A stretch of DNA of 64,000 nucleotides from Vibrio tapetis subsp. tapetis (GCF_900233005.1 NZ_LT960611.1:2170001-2234000), one strand, 5' to 3'; counted from the stretch's first letter, positions 42,845-53,542 are shown. Notes: generated from the sequence alone by a model not told the origin. Made by a program: numbers and translations.

Positions 42845-44881
42845 ATGTTCAATAGATATAAAAGCCAGAGTGTTGGCTTTCAACTCAAGTTGGTCATTTT
42901 GCTTTGCTTGCTTGTCGCGTTTGGTTCGGTAGGCACACTTGTATACCGAAATGCATCCCAAGTACTGCTCGATAACACATTAAAAGAGCATCAATCTAAA
43001 GTGGAAGCCATGGCAAAGACCATCGCAGGTCAATTTGATGCGTACTTGCATACCGCTAAGGTGTTGGAATCTACTTTTCGCAACGGCTATCTAGCGGGGA
43101 TCTACGTCGAAGACTACGAGGTAGAGTTTCAAGGGAACAGCATCCTTAATATGACGCAATATGGTGAAAGCTTGATAGACGACACTAAGTTAGTCGACAG
43201 TTTCACTCGAGATACCGGAGCGGTAGCAACGCTTTTTGCTCCTTTTGGTGACGACTTTATTCGCGTATCCACTTCGTTAAAGAACCCATCGAATAAGCGT
43301 GTAGTGGGCTCCACACTTGGAAAAAATCACCCAGGTTATCAAAAAATCAAGTCAGGGCAGCCCTACTATGCTCAAGTAAAATTGTTTGGTCAGCGTTACA
43401 TCACTTACTACGCACCATTGATGAATCACGAAGGAAAGGTGAATGGCATTTCGTTCATCGGATTGCCTGTCGAAAATGCTACACAAAACCTGTTTGAGTC
43501 ATTGAGTTCTGTCTCTTGGGGCGATACGGGCTACACCATCATCGTCGATAACGCGCAAGACAACCAAGGTCAATACTTACTCCATCCAACACACGATGAG
43601 TCCGATGCTCCGATCATTGACGTTTTAGATTACGAAGGAAACAAACCTTTCTATCAAATTTTTGAACAGCCTTCTGGCCTAATTCGTTATCCTTATGAGT
43701 ACAACCAAACCGTAGGCGAAAAATATCTGGTTTATACAGAGGTACCCGGTTGGAATTGGAAACTATTGGGTGGCACCTTCATCAGCGAAGTCACCAAAGG
43801 CAGCGAGGCATTGCTACAACTTATCGCCGTCATAGCAACCTTAGTCGCAGCGGCGACCATAATAGTACTGACTGTCTTCCTTAATAGAACGCTTAAGCCA
43901 CTAACCACGTTGAATGGCTACATGCATCGTTTAGGCAAAGGCGAAGTAAGCCTCAATATTCCACATAGCGGGAAACAGACAAAAAATGAAATCAGCAACT
44001 TGAGTAATGGTGTTGCGGTAATGGCCACCCAACTGAATACACTCGTTGGAGAAATTCGCAACACAAGTGACCAAGTTCAAAGCAGCTCTCGCAGCGTGTC
44101 TCAAGACGCAAACCACAACCTTTCTCAGTCTGATCGTCAGCAAGATCAAGTTGAACAAGTTGTTACTGCCATTGAAGAAATGGCGACCTCTGCGAGTTCC
44201 CTTGCTCAGCAAGTTGGCAGTATCGCCGAAAATGTTCGTCAAGCAAACGATGATAGCCAGCAAGGGCTAAATGTTGTTGAAGGTGTTTGTATAGACGTAG
44301 CTCAGTTAAACGACCAATTGGATAAATCGGCGGCTGCAATCGAACAGGTTAACAACGACAGCGGCAGTATCCAAACTGTCACTAAAATGATCGATGACAT
44401 TGCTGAACAAACGAATTTGCTCGCCCTTAACGCAGCAATTGAAGCCGCACGCGCAGGTGAACAAGGCCGAGGGTTTGCCGTGGTCGCAGATGAGGTTAGA
44501 ACGCTGGCTCATCGTACTCAAACTTCCGTCCAAGACGTGGTGAGTATTATTACCAAACTAAAATCATCAACGGACAACGCGGTCGGCTTGATGACCGAGA
44601 GCCAAAATAATGCCAATCAAGTTTTAGATAAAGCGCAGGAAGCAGGGGCGGCATTGGAGTCAATTGCGTCGCAAGTTCAATCCATTGCAGAGCAAGCAAA
44701 AACCATCGCCGCGACTTCTGAAGAACAAGCTCAAGTGTCTCAAGAAATTGCCGCTAACGCCCATGCAATAAGTGGCTTGAACCAAGAAAGCCGAGCCACC
44801 AGCGCACAAACATCCAAAAGTGCTGAAGAACTACAGAAACAAGCTCAATCGCTAAAAAATCAAGTCGATTTCTTCAGCTAA
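42845..44881 (+). CDS. Methyl-accepting chemotaxis protein (Cache sensor)
   Basis: 678-residue chemoreceptor. First transmembrane helix at about 15-35. The periplasmic Cache-type ligand domain spans about 36-310 ([32 protein letters not shown]). A second helix lies near 322-345, then HAMP and the cytoplasmic signalling hairpin with tip [20 protein letters not shown] near residue 520. No C-terminal CheR/CheB pentapeptide. The ligand is unknown; such Cache domains often bind carboxylates or amino acids. Monocistronic, with a terminator after it. Confidence 0.93.
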   Translation: MFNRYKSQSVGFQLKLVILLCLLVAFGSVGTLVYRNASQVLLDNTLKEHQSKVEAMAKTIAGQFDAYLHTAKVLESTFRNGYLAGIYVEDYEVEFQGNSILNMTQYGESLIDDTKLVDSFTRDTGAVATLFAPFGDDFIRVSTSLKNPSNKRVVGSTLGKNHPGYQKIKSGQPYYAQVKLFGQRYITYYAPLMNHEGKVNGISFIGLPVENATQNLFESLSSVSWGDTGYTIIVDNAQDNQGQYLLHPTHDESDAPIIDVLDYEGNKPFYQIFEQPSGLIRYPYEYNQTVGEKYLVYTEVPGWNWKLLGGTFISEVTKGSEALLQLIAVIATLVAAATIIVLTVFLNRTLKPLTTLNGYMHRLGKGEVSLNIPHSGKQTKNEISNLSNGVAVMATQLNTLVGEIRNTSDQVQSSSRSVSQDANHNLSQSDRQQDQVEQVVTAIEEMATSASSLAQQVGSIAENVRQANDDSQQGLNVVEGVCIDVAQLNDQLDKSAAAIEQVNNDSGSIQTVTKMIDDIAEQTNLLALNAAIEAARAGEQGRGFAVVADEVRTLAHRTQTSVQDVVSIITKLKSSTDNAVGLMTESQNNANQVLDKAQEAGAALESIASQVQSIAEQAKTIAATSEEQAQVSQEIAANAHAISGLNQESRATSAQTSKSAEELQKQAQSLKNQVDFFS

Positions 44882-44906
44882 CAGGCAACCATTTAATCGT
44901 CGTTTT

Positions 44907-44934
44907 ATAGGGTCAGATGCATATTTGACCCTAT
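44907..44934 (+). terminator. Chemoreceptor gene terminator
   Basis: ATAGGGTCA-GATGCATATT-TGACCCTAT, 9-bp perfect stem, 25 bp after the stop. Confidence 0.7.
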
Positions 44935-45024
44935 CCTGCCTCCCCATTCTCGCCTATCCAGATGCTAGCGAACACCTTAGCTTCCTGTTAAACTCTGCCG
45001 CTAAATTTCTATCCCGAGATCGTG

Positions 45025-45843
45025 ATGACTTATCAATGCCCTTTATGCCACCTTTCATTGTCGCAACATGACCGTTTGTTCAAATGTGAGAACAATCATC
45101 AGTTTGATGTTGCTAAAGAAGGGTACGTCAATTTGGTGCCAGCTCATCACAAACGTTCTAAAAATCCCGGTGACAATAAAGAGATGATCCAAGCTCGTCG
45201 TCGTTTCCTAGACGGTGGGTACTACCAACCTATGCGTGATGCTGTCGCCGCGATATGTGGCGATCATCTAAAAGGCAGCCAATATCAATTATTAGATATT
45301 GGCTGTGGTGAAGGCTATTACACTCAAGAAGTTGCTCGCCATTTATCTAGCCTGTCAGGTGACGCACGTACGTACGGCCTAGACATTTCAAAAGTCGCCG
45401 TGCGTTTCGCAGCAAAGCGCTACTCAAATTGTGAGTTCACTGTCGCTTCTAGCCATCGTCTACCGTTCGAAGACGCAAGCCTAGATGCCGTATTACGGAT
45501 TTATGCGCCGTGTAAAGCAGATGAATTGAACCGTTGTGTGAAAAGTGGCGGCATCGTTGTCACCGTTACTCCAGCGGGTCGTCATTTATACCAACTTCGT
45601 GAACGCATTTACCCTGATGTGCGCATGCATGACGAAACACCTGAAAATATCGAAGGTTTCCAATTGGCACACCAAGAAAAGCTAAATTACACCATGGCAC
45701 TTAAAGGTGGCGATGCGTTTGACTTGCTTCAGATGACGCCGTTCGCGTGGAAAGCCAGTGATGAGCTGCGCCAAGAACTCCAATCTTGTGGTAACTTCGA
45801 CTGTGAAGCCGATTTCGTGATCAGAGTGTACAAAAAAGCGTAA
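45025..45843 (+). CDS. rlmA: 23S rRNA (guanine(745)-N(1))-methyltransferase
   Basis: Methylates G745 of 23S rRNA with S-adenosylmethionine. About 272 residues. The N-terminal zinc site is CPLC...CENNHQFD (residues 4-28), followed by the RlmA-specific HHKRSKNPGDNKEM stretch. SAM motif LLDIGCGEGYY near residue 93 and YGLDISKVAV. A GTG three bases upstream (45022) is an alternative start. Stands between the chemoreceptor and an AraC regulator. Confidence 0.92.
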   Translation: MTYQCPLCHLSLSQHDRLFKCENNHQFDVAKEGYVNLVPAHHKRSKNPGDNKEMIQARRRFLDGGYYQPMRDAVAAICGDHLKGSQYQLLDIGCGEGYYTQEVARHLSSLSGDARTYGLDISKVAVRFAAKRYSNCEFTVASSHRLPFEDASLDAVLRIYAPCKADELNRCVKSGGIVVTVTPAGRHLYQLRERIYPDVRMHDETPENIEGFQLAHQEKLNYTMALKGGDAFDLLQMTPFAWKASDELRQELQSCGNFDCEADFVIRVYKKA

Positions 45844-45920
45844 CCTGAGCTCTAAAGCATACGGTCAACTTTTGCTCACAACGTGTTACCATAAGAAAAA
45901 GCACTTCATACTGACTGACG

Positions 45921-46823
45921 ATGAACCCTTCTTCCGATCCGAGCCTAACCAGAATCGACAAGATCTTATCTTATATTCATAACAATATAGATAAGCCTCT
46001 TTCGTTGGATATCTTGGCCAAGCAAAGTTGCTGGTCTCGCTGGCAACTGCAACGAGTGTTTCATACTAAAACCGGTGTGAGCGTAGCTCAATATGTGCGT
46101 GAACTTAAGCTTAGCCTCGCGGCCGAAAAAGTGCTTTCAGGCAACGAACGTATCGTTGATTTGGCCTTGGCATTTGGGTTCAATTCGGAAATTAGCTTTA
46201 GTCGCGCCTTTAAACAATACTTTGGTTTAAGCCCACGAGATTATAAAAAAATAGGTAAGCTCAGCGGGATCAGAAAACCGCTCACAAGGCCCGATACCTT
46301 CTCTTTGCCCACCGACTCTGATTTGGGCTTTTGCCAAATTAGAATAGAGCACAGAGACGCCTTTAAGTTAGTCGGCTTACACGACACCATCCATGGGCCT
46401 TTTTCCAGCACTCCTGACTTCAGTTCTAAAGTCCCTGAAATCTGGCATGCGTTGATCCAATTCGCCCCACAGCACACCGCTGTCTACCCTCAATATGGGG
46501 TTATCGACACCACACATTGCGTGCTAGGGGACGAAGGTCTCGTCTACTGGGCGTCTATCGATGACGATAAAATAGAACCTTCTATAGCGGAGCAGCTCTC
46601 TACGCTAACTATCCCGCAACAAACCTACGCAGTGTTACCGGTATACGGCCCAATCAGTAATCTCGCTAACCTAGTGGAATGGTTTATGTTGTACTGGCTA
46701 CCCAACTCTGAATATCTTGGTGTCGATGGATATGAGCTAGAAGTCTATGACACCAGATTCTCAATAGATTCCACTCCCTCCTACATGGAATACTGGCTAC
46801 CGATTCAAAAGCGCCTTATCTAG
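45921..46823 (+). CDS. AraC-family regulator with GyrI-like effector domain
   Basis: 300 residues. N-terminal AraC/XylS double helix-turn-helix at about 10-110 (SLDILAKQSCWSRWQLQRVF, then DLALAFGFNSEISFSRAFK). A C-terminal domain of about 170 residues resembles the GyrI/Rob small-molecule-binding fold (FCQIRIEHRDAFKLVGL, then YAVLPVYGPISNL). Domain order is that of Rob. It lies just before the Fur box of the siderophore operon in the same direction; control of that operon is possible but unproven. Confidence 0.85.
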   Translation: MNPSSDPSLTRIDKILSYIHNNIDKPLSLDILAKQSCWSRWQLQRVFHTKTGVSVAQYVRELKLSLAAEKVLSGNERIVDLALAFGFNSEISFSRAFKQYFGLSPRDYKKIGKLSGIRKPLTRPDTFSLPTDSDLGFCQIRIEHRDAFKLVGLHDTIHGPFSSTPDFSSKVPEIWHALIQFAPQHTAVYPQYGVIDTTHCVLGDEGLVYWASIDDDKIEPSIAEQLSTLTIPQQTYAVLPVYGPISNLANLVEWFMLYWLPNSEYLGVDGYELEVYDTRFSIDSTPSYMEYWLPIQKRLI

Positions 46824-46889
46824 TCAATTATCAGTAAAACATGCACCAAATTGTTAATTTTTCCCAAGCAGAAAACTATATTATTCCGA

Positions 46890-46908
46890 AATGATAACGA
46901 TTATCATT
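46890..46908. promoter_or_regulatory. Fur box
   Basis: AATGATAACGATTATCATT is close to the 19-bp Fur consensus GATAATGATAATCATTATC, built of NATWAT hexamers. 56 bp before the receptor start, so iron-replete Fur would repress the fhu locus. Confidence 0.9.
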
Positions 46909-46963
46909 GATGTTAAGGTTTAAGCCTAAGCATGCAGTGTCTAAAGTTTTAGCAGAGGTAAAA

Positions 46964-49087
46964 ATGAACCACCTTCTACAATCGCATGCTATGCGTTACT
47001 CCGTACTCGCATTGGCCGTGGCATCAACTTTCAGCATGCCCGTTTTCGCCGAAGATGAGCCACAGCATGAAACTATTCAAGTTCTAGGAAAGACGTATCG
47101 CAATACTGCGACTAAAACCTCGCTAGAACCACTTGAAACCCCTCAAGGTCTTACCATCATCGAGGGTGAGCAACTTGAACAACGCGCGGTTAAATCTTTG
47201 AATCAGGCTTTACGTTATGCCCCGGGCGTTATAACGGAGAACAAAGGTGGCTCAGTCACCATGTACGATACATTCACAATTAGAGGCTTTAGCTCACGTA
47301 ACAGCTACTACGATGGCCTTGCGCTCCCGAGCCTACCAGGGTGGAACTTACAGCCTCAAATCGATCCCATTGCAATGGAACGAGTTGAGATATTTAAAGG
47401 CCCAACCTCCGTTCTTTACGGGGCTATGCCTCCGGGCGGCATGGTTAATATTATAGCCAAATCGCCCCAATTAACGCCAAAGACCACGGTTAACGTCGCC
47501 ACCGGGACTGGAAACCTACTTGAAGCATCATTAGATACAACGGGAGCCATTGGTGACAACATAGCTTACCGAATTATTGCTCTTGGTCGTAAAAAAGATG
47601 GGCAAGCGAACCACACAACGGAAGAGCGCTATGTATTTGCCCCCTCTCTGGACTGGTACGTTTCAGACAACACGTTTGTAAACTTCAATTTGTACTATCA
47701 AAACGATCCATCAATGGGGATGAACTCCGCGCTGCCATCATCGGGAATGATTACGGCTAACCCTAACGGTAAGATCTCTCCTAACACCTACGCTGGTGAC
47801 AAAAACTGGAGTACTTTTAAAAGAGAGTACTTACTTGCCGGCTATAAAATTAATCATGATTTCAACAATAGCTGGTCATTCTTGCAGAATTTCCGCTATA
47901 TGGATTCAAAGCTGTATCAAGAAAACAGTTACCACACTTCCGCTAATTGGAATGCATCTACAGGTAATCTGACCCGTAACTTCTATAGCACAGATGAGAA
48001 ATCTAAAAGCTATTCAGTCGACAACCAACTTTCAGGGTTGGTGTCCACAGACAGCGCCGATCACTATCTATTGTTTGGCCTAGATTACCAAGACCTAACC
48101 GGTTCATCTAATTACCAAGAGTATTCTGGCGGAGCTGGCGTTCATACCATTAATATCTTCAACCCAAACAACAATTTGGTTAATCGCGACAAAATGAATT
48201 CGGTTTACGATAGTACGACTGATGTCAACTCGAAACAGTTAGGCCTGTATGCACAAGACCAAATCACATTCGATAAGCTTATCGTCGTTGCGGGCGGTCG
48301 TTTTGATGACTATAAAAGTAAGTCTGGCGCGACATCAGAAGCCAATCACCGCGCTTTCTCTTATCGGGTAGGCGGCATCTACCAATTAGACAACGGATTT
48401 TCACCCTTTGCTAACTATGCCACTAGCTTCGAACCAAAAGCAGGTTTAGACAAAGACGGCAACGCATTTAAACCTGAAATTGGTGCTCAAGTCGAAGCCG
48501 GCGTGAAATATCAATCTTACGATGAGGCTAAAACCGCGACGGTTTCAGCCTACCACATCACCAAAAGTGACATGGTCGTTTCTGACGGTTCGGGCAACTT
48601 TCAAAATATGGTTCAAATTGGCGAGGTACGCTCACAAGGTATCGAGCTCGATGGAAACGTAGCCTTGAACGAGAGTCTGAATGTTTCAGCAAGCTATACC
48701 TACACGGATATGGAAATTACCAAAGATGGTAACACTTCCATGATTGGTAAAACGCCTATCTATGTTCCTGAGCATACCGCAACATTGTGGAGCAACTACT
48801 CATTCTATACTGGCTCACTAGATGGGGCTCGTATTGGAGGCGGGGTTAGATATGTTGGCGAGATGCAAATGGACGCCGCAAATACAGCCAAAGTTCCCGC
48901 TTACACATTGGTTGATTTATCTATTGGATACGACTTGGGTAAAGTGAATAGCTCTTTGAATGGCGTAACAGCCAACCTTATTGCTAACAACCTATTTAAC
49001 ACTGAATACTACACCTGTTACGACTCCGCTAACTGCTGGTACGGCCAAGAGCAAACGGTTGAACTTAACGTGAAGTTCGACTTGTAA
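46964..49087 (+). CDS. TonB-dependent ferric-siderophore receptor (FhuA/FhuE-like)
   Basis: 707-residue outer-membrane receptor from the ATG at 46964 (AGAGG seven bases upstream). Signal peptide ending PVFA. TonB box region ETIQVLG at the start of the mature protein. Plug domain with TIRGFSSRNSYYDGL and KGPTSVLYGAMPPGGMVN. 22-strand barrel to the C-terminus (QTVELNVKFDL). The following fhuF-like and fhuC, fhuD, fhuB genes point to hydroxamate siderophores such as ferrichrome or ferrioxamine. Iron-controlled through the Fur box. Confidence 0.92.
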   Translation: MNHLLQSHAMRYSVLALAVASTFSMPVFAEDEPQHETIQVLGKTYRNTATKTSLEPLETPQGLTIIEGEQLEQRAVKSLNQALRYAPGVITENKGGSVTMYDTFTIRGFSSRNSYYDGLALPSLPGWNLQPQIDPIAMERVEIFKGPTSVLYGAMPPGGMVNIIAKSPQLTPKTTVNVATGTGNLLEASLDTTGAIGDNIAYRIIALGRKKDGQANHTTEERYVFAPSLDWYVSDNTFVNFNLYYQNDPSMGMNSALPSSGMITANPNGKISPNTYAGDKNWSTFKREYLLAGYKINHDFNNSWSFLQNFRYMDSKLYQENSYHTSANWNASTGNLTRNFYSTDEKSKSYSVDNQLSGLVSTDSADHYLLFGLDYQDLTGSSNYQEYSGGAGVHTINIFNPNNNLVNRDKMNSVYDSTTDVNSKQLGLYAQDQITFDKLIVVAGGRFDDYKSKSGATSEANHRAFSYRVGGIYQLDNGFSPFANYATSFEPKAGLDKDGNAFKPEIGAQVEAGVKYQSYDEAKTATVSAYHITKSDMVVSDGSGNFQNMVQIGEVRSQGIELDGNVALNESLNVSASYTYTDMEITKDGNTSMIGKTPIYVPEHTATLWSNYSFYTGSLDGARIGGGVRYVGEMQMDAANTAKVPAYTLVDLSIGYDLGKVNSSLNGVTANLIANNLFNTEYYTCYDSANCWYGQEQTVELNVKFDL

Positions 49088-49105
49088 ATAAACTGGAATT
49101 AACCC

Positions 49106-49136
49106 AAGGGATAAGTGCTTAGTCGCTTATCCCTTT
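49106..49136 (+). terminator. Hairpin after the receptor gene
   Basis: AAGGGATAAG (49106-49115) pairs with CTTATCCCTT (49126-49135). Only a short T stretch follows, so it may attenuate rather than stop transcription into fhuF. Confidence 0.6.
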
Positions 49137-49162
49137 AATGCAATGAAGCTCTTGAGACAACA

Positions 49163-49907
49163 ATGAACGACGACCACCCAGAATTTCACGAACAGCTATT
49201 TAAAGCCTGCTTACAAGTTTCGCCCTATTTGGTCGGTTCTATCGGCACACCAAACGATACCCACCTACAAAGTGGTCAAGACAACGCCGCCTTTTTTTTC
49301 CGATCTTTATCAGAACATTGCAGAGTCTTCACCAGAAGCAGGACACAGCTACTGGCTTTCTCGCACTTGGGATGTGTCAGTATGGCAGCCTGTTTACATT
49401 GCTTTTATCAGTGTTTACGGATTCCATACCGCTCCGGATTTCACTCAATTCTCGCAACAACGAAACGGCGACTATGTGGCTGGGTTCCATTTTTTCAGTC
49501 ATGAACACCAACACGGAGACATTCCGCACTTAATTGCTGTTGTCGGCAAACAGTTGGCTCATTTATTGGAAAACTACAGGCTCCAATTAGACGAACTGTA
49601 TCGCTGCCGCCCTGGGTTTGTTCGTCATTTACTGGTTGATTTAATCATTAGCTGCTGCATTCGAGCTTCAACGGTTATTCCCAATTTTTCATACAGTCAA
49701 ATTAGGCAACATGCCAAGTTATGGTTAGAGGCACTGAGTTTACCACCGCAAAGAATTGACTCGATATACCAGCAAGAGCACGGCATTTACTATCCGCGAA
49801 AATCGTGCTGTTTAGTTTATAAAACCAAAAGTGGTCAGCTATGCGCAGACTGTCCCCGTCACTACAAAAATAAAGAACAGATGCATGTATCAATTGTCGG
49901 AAATTAA
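49163..49907 (+). pseudogene. fhuF: FhuF-like ferric-siderophore reductase, frameshifted at a T-run
   Basis: Would be about 248 residues. Frame 1 from ATG 49163 gives NDDHPEFHEQLFKACLQV to NAAFF. The frame is lost in a T-run (49292-49299, eight T where seven keep it), and the continuation SDLYQNIAESSPEAGHSYW runs to 49907. The C-terminus carries the FhuF 2Fe-2S signature CC-x10-C-x2-C (SCCLVYKTKSGQLCADC). Role: reduction and release of iron from hydroxamate siderophores in the cytoplasm. A true mutation, slippage-tolerant T-run or sequencing error are all possible. Confidence 0.82.
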
Positions 49908-50652
49908 AGTCATTCGAGACCAGCAAACCATTCTAGATATCGATCAGTTAACGATTGATCCTCATGGTTTTACCGTCATCTTAGGTCATAACGGCTCGGG
50001 AAAATCCACTCTGGTCAACCTTCTTGCGAACGAGTTTTCACCAGAGCAAGGCTCGGTTCAATTGAACGGTAAAGCACTGTCGCAATATTCCCACAAAGCG
50101 CTAGCAAAAGACGTTGCATTTTTGCCACAAACATTGCCAGAGGTCGATGGGCTCAATGTAGAAGAAGTTGTACGGCTCGGGCGTTTTCCGTGGCGAGGAG
50201 TCTTTGGGCAATGGAAAGAACACGATCACGACATTGTAAAACAAGCGCTGCATGACACGGGTATTGAGCGATACAAAGACCACCTCACCTCTAGCCTATC
50301 CGGAGGTGAACGCCAACGAGCTTGGATCGCGATGTTACTGGCTCAACAAGCTCAGTTTTTGATTCTAGACGAGCCAACATCCGCGCTGGATGTTCAACAT
50401 CAATACCAAGTATTGCAGCTACTTAAAACGCTGAACCAAGAAACAGGCAAAGGCATTTTGGTGATCTTACACGACCTCAACTTAGCATTGCGCTTTTCAA
50501 CCCATGTGATTGCGCTGCATAGCGGCAGTGTACTGTTCCAAGGAGAAAGTGACCTATTACTCGATGAGCAGCGGCTTTCATCTTTATATTCCACCCCTAT
50601 CAAGCTTATTGACCACCCAACTCATCACCATAAGGTAGCCGTTGTATGTTAA
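49885..50652 (+). CDS. fhuC: Ferric-hydroxamate ABC transporter, ATPase subunit
   Basis: 255-residue ATPase powering siderophore import. Walker A GHNGSGKST near residue 33, signature LSGGERQR near residue 137, and Walker B FLILDEP. Start chosen at ATG 49885, which overlaps the fhuF end by 23 bp and begins with the family-like MYQLSEIKVI. The stop overlaps the fhuD start by 7 bp, so translation is coupled along the operon. Confidence 0.93.
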   Translation: MYQLSEIKVIRDQQTILDIDQLTIDPHGFTVILGHNGSGKSTLVNLLANEFSPEQGSVQLNGKALSQYSHKALAKDVAFLPQTLPEVDGLNVEEVVRLGRFPWRGVFGQWKEHDHDIVKQALHDTGIERYKDHLTSSLSGGERQRAWIAMLLAQQAQFLILDEPTSALDVQHQYQVLQLLKTLNQETGKGILVILHDLNLALRFSTHVIALHSGSVLFQGESDLLLDEQRLSSLYSTPIKLIDHPTHHHKVAVVC

Positions 50653-51566
50653 CTCGATTTTTGTCATTCATTGCATTAACGAGCTTCACGCTGACTTGCT
50701 ATGCTCAAATTCAAGTCACCGACAGCTTAGGTACGCATCAATTAGACAAACCCGCAGTGCGTGTGGCCGCTTTAAATTGGGATATCGCTGAACAACTGCT
50801 CGAGCTAGATGTCACGCCCATCGCAATACCTGATATCAATGGCTACCGAGAGTGGGTGGTTAAACCAGCCATTCCTAACTCTGTTGAAGATATAGGGACA
50901 CGCATGGAGCCCAATTTATCAGAGCTAGCAAAACTGCACCCCGATCTCATTATTATCGCAGGCCCCCAGCAACCACTGCTCGAAAAGCTAGAGAAAATTG
51001 CACCAGTACTGGTTTACGAGACATATAAGGCCGATCACAACAACATTGATAAATCCATTGAGCACTTTAAATCGATTGCCGTTGCCGTTGGAAAAGAGCA
51101 ACGCGCTCAAGACAAATTAAACACAATGTATCGTCGACTTGACAACCTAAAAACTGAACTGACTGCACTTTACCCAAATGGAAAACCAAAAGTTTCTGTT
51201 TTCCGCTTTGCGAGTACAACCACTATTTACCTCTATGGTGACAACTCAAGCGCTATGTATGCGCTTAATAAATTGGGATTCGAAGCCGCTCTTCCTATGC
51301 CAGCGAGCCAATGGGGGGTGACTCAAAAACGAGTCAAAGACTTGTACAAAACCGGCGATGGCCTTGCTCTTTATTTCAAACCTTTTCATCAAGAAAAAGA
51401 ACTGCAAGATTCGGTTATGTGGCAAGCCATGCCGTTTGTGAAAAATAACAAGGTAGCGGCAGTCGAACCGGCTTGGAACTACGGCGGCGCAATCTCTTTA
51501 CTTTATGTTGCGGAAGTCTTGTCCGACAGCTTAAAACAAATGGCTCAAAAGGGTGATACTCAGTAA
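50646..51566 (+). CDS. fhuD: Ferric-hydroxamate ABC transporter, periplasmic binding protein
   Basis: 306 residues. Signal peptide ends TLTCYA, then a type III periplasmic-binding fold (VAALNWDIAEQLLELDV, IGTRMEPNLSELAKL, DLIIIAGPQQPLL). The first lobe looks like FhuD, with long central helix DKSIEHFKSIAVAVG. Starts within the end of fhuC and ends sharing its last base with the fhuB start. Delivers the siderophore to FhuB. Confidence 0.92.
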   Translation: MLTRFLSFIALTSFTLTCYAQIQVTDSLGTHQLDKPAVRVAALNWDIAEQLLELDVTPIAIPDINGYREWVVKPAIPNSVEDIGTRMEPNLSELAKLHPDLIIIAGPQQPLLEKLEKIAPVLVYETYKADHNNIDKSIEHFKSIAVAVGKEQRAQDKLNTMYRRLDNLKTELTALYPNGKPKVSVFRFASTTTIYLYGDNSSAMYALNKLGFEAALPMPASQWGVTQKRVKDLYKTGDGLALYFKPFHQEKELQDSVMWQAMPFVKNNKVAAVEPAWNYGGAISLLYVAEVLSDSLKQMAQKGDTQ

Positions 51567-53542
51567 TGCTGAACCGTTATTCTTGCTTATTTGCTGGCAT
51601 ACTTCTGCTACTGGGCGTTGCCATCACGACAGGCAGTAGCCTCCCACCTAGCCAGCAATGGTCGGTACTGGTCAATTTCATCACGACCCCAGAATTTGAA
51701 CCACAAAATTTTGAACAAATTCTCTTTGTTGAAGCGCAATTGCCTAGGCTTACCATCTCAATTTTTATTGGCGCTGTACTCGGGCTCGTTGGCAGTTTAT
51801 TGCAACAGCTGACTCAAAATCCGATGGTTTCTCCACTCACTCTTGGCACAACTTCTGGTGCTTGGTTGGCTCTAGTGGCTGTAGGTGTCTGGGCGCCCTC
51901 TTTCGCCGCTCAGTATGGCGCACTCATCACATTCATTGGGGCTATTGTTAGCTTAACGCTGGTTGTGCTGATCGTCGGTTTTAAGAACCTTTCAGGCTTA
52001 CCGGTTATTTTGGCTGGCATGTCGGTCAATATCTTGTTCGGAGCCTTAGCCACCAGCATTATCTTACTTAACGATCAGTTTGCTCGTGATCTGTTTATTT
52101 GGGGGGCTGGAGACTTAGCTCAAAACGGTTGGCAAGCTGTAACACAACTCTTGCCCCACTTACTAATTGCACTCCCGATTATTCTTTTCGCGCCGCGAGT
52201 ATTAGCTCTGCTTCGTTTAGGGCATAACACTGCTAAAGGTCGCGGACTTAGCCTAGTCCCCGCTTTTTTATTGCTTTTCATTGCCGCATTATGGCTGTTA
52301 TCCGCCGCAATTTCTCATGTTGGAGTTATCAGCTTTATCGGGCTGATCGCACCTAATATTGCGCGCTCTTTGGGTGCCCGAACGCCTTCTAAAGAGCTAC
52401 TGTTAAGTACCCTTATGGGCGCTTTGTTATTGTTAGCCACCGACACTTTGGCTCAAAATCTAAGTTTCGTTTCTATTAATATTATCCCTACGGGCACGGC
52501 AACGGCTCTCATCGGCGCGCCAATATTAATATGGCTGGTAAGAAAACGATTAACGGCAAACGATCAACTCAGCTTAAAGTTGCCTGCAAGCCAAATGAAA
52601 TTTAGCGCGAAAACTCTGGCTGTCATGATTGGGTTCGTTATTCTTGCGACGATACTTCACTCATTTGTTGCTGGCGATACTTGGCGCTTTGCCGTTCCCG
52701 ACGACTTTAATTGGGCACAACGTTGGCCTAGATTACTCACGGCACTCAGTGCAGGGTTGGGGCTAGCGATAGCCGGTACTGTGCTGCAAAGAATCATTTA
52801 TAACCCATTAGCCAGCCCAGATATTTTAGGGGTTTCTTCAGGGGCAAGCTTATTCTTAGTGATTGGATTTTTAATTTACGGTAGCAATTCAAATGCCTTT
52901 TCAATGGGGCTGGCTTTCGCGGGCAGTCTAGCAGTACTTATTGCCCTGTTATGGCTAGTAAAACGCAACAATTATGCCCCTTCGATTGTGATATTAACGG
53001 GCATCTCACTGTCGGCCTTGGTCGATTCTCTAATCCAATTGGTGCTCGCACAAGGCAATGAAACCTCTTACATGCTACTTACTTGGCTTTCTGGTTCCAC
53101 TTATCGAGTCTCTGGTAACAGTGCGTTATTTTTATGTGCTTGCGTACTCATTCTGTCTACCATGATCCTTGGCTTGCATCGATGGCTAACACTGATTTCA
53201 GGAGGGCGACGTTTTGCCTCATCAAGAGGACTCAATGTTTCACTCTCTTTCGCCTTATTGTTAGTGCTTTCTGCCTTATTAACCGCACTCGTCACTGCAA
53301 CAATGGGGCCGGTCGCCTTTGTTGGCTTATTGGCACCGCATATTGCTGTCATGATCGGCGCGAGAAAAGCTCACCAACAATTACTGATCGCAGGATTAGC
53401 CGGGGCTGCATTACTCGCCTTTGCTGATTGGGTTGGGCAAGTGGCCATCTACCCAAGCCAAATTGCAGCAGGTACGTTAGTTTCGGTCATTGGCGGGTTA
53501 TACTTTTTACTGCTATTACTACGAGCTCGGCAACACCAATAA
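51566..53542 (+). CDS. fhuB: Ferric-hydroxamate ABC transporter, fused permease
   Basis: 658-residue inner-membrane permease made of two tandem FecCD-type halves, the double length typical of FhuB. Each half repeats the same signatures: GSLLQQLTQNPMVSPLTLG and GTVLQRIIYNPLASPDILG, and the ATPase-contact loops VGVISFIGLIAPNIARSLG and GPVAFVGLLAPHIAVMIG. About 20 transmembrane helices. Last gene of the locus, ATG overlapping the fhuD stop. Confidence 0.95.
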   Translation: MLNRYSCLFAGILLLLGVAITTGSSLPPSQQWSVLVNFITTPEFEPQNFEQILFVEAQLPRLTISIFIGAVLGLVGSLLQQLTQNPMVSPLTLGTTSGAWLALVAVGVWAPSFAAQYGALITFIGAIVSLTLVVLIVGFKNLSGLPVILAGMSVNILFGALATSIILLNDQFARDLFIWGAGDLAQNGWQAVTQLLPHLLIALPIILFAPRVLALLRLGHNTAKGRGLSLVPAFLLLFIAALWLLSAAISHVGVISFIGLIAPNIARSLGARTPSKELLLSTLMGALLLLATDTLAQNLSFVSINIIPTGTATALIGAPILIWLVRKRLTANDQLSLKLPASQMKFSAKTLAVMIGFVILATILHSFVAGDTWRFAVPDDFNWAQRWPRLLTALSAGLGLAIAGTVLQRIIYNPLASPDILGVSSGASLFLVIGFLIYGSNSNAFSMGLAFAGSLAVLIALLWLVKRNNYAPSIVILTGISLSALVDSLIQLVLAQGNETSYMLLTWLSGSTYRVSGNSALFLCACVLILSTMILGLHRWLTLISGGRRFASSRGLNVSLSFALLLVLSALLTALVTATMGPVAFVGLLAPHIAVMIGARKAHQQLLIAGLAGAALLAFADWVGQVAIYPSQIAAGTLVSVIGGLYFLLLLLRARQHQ

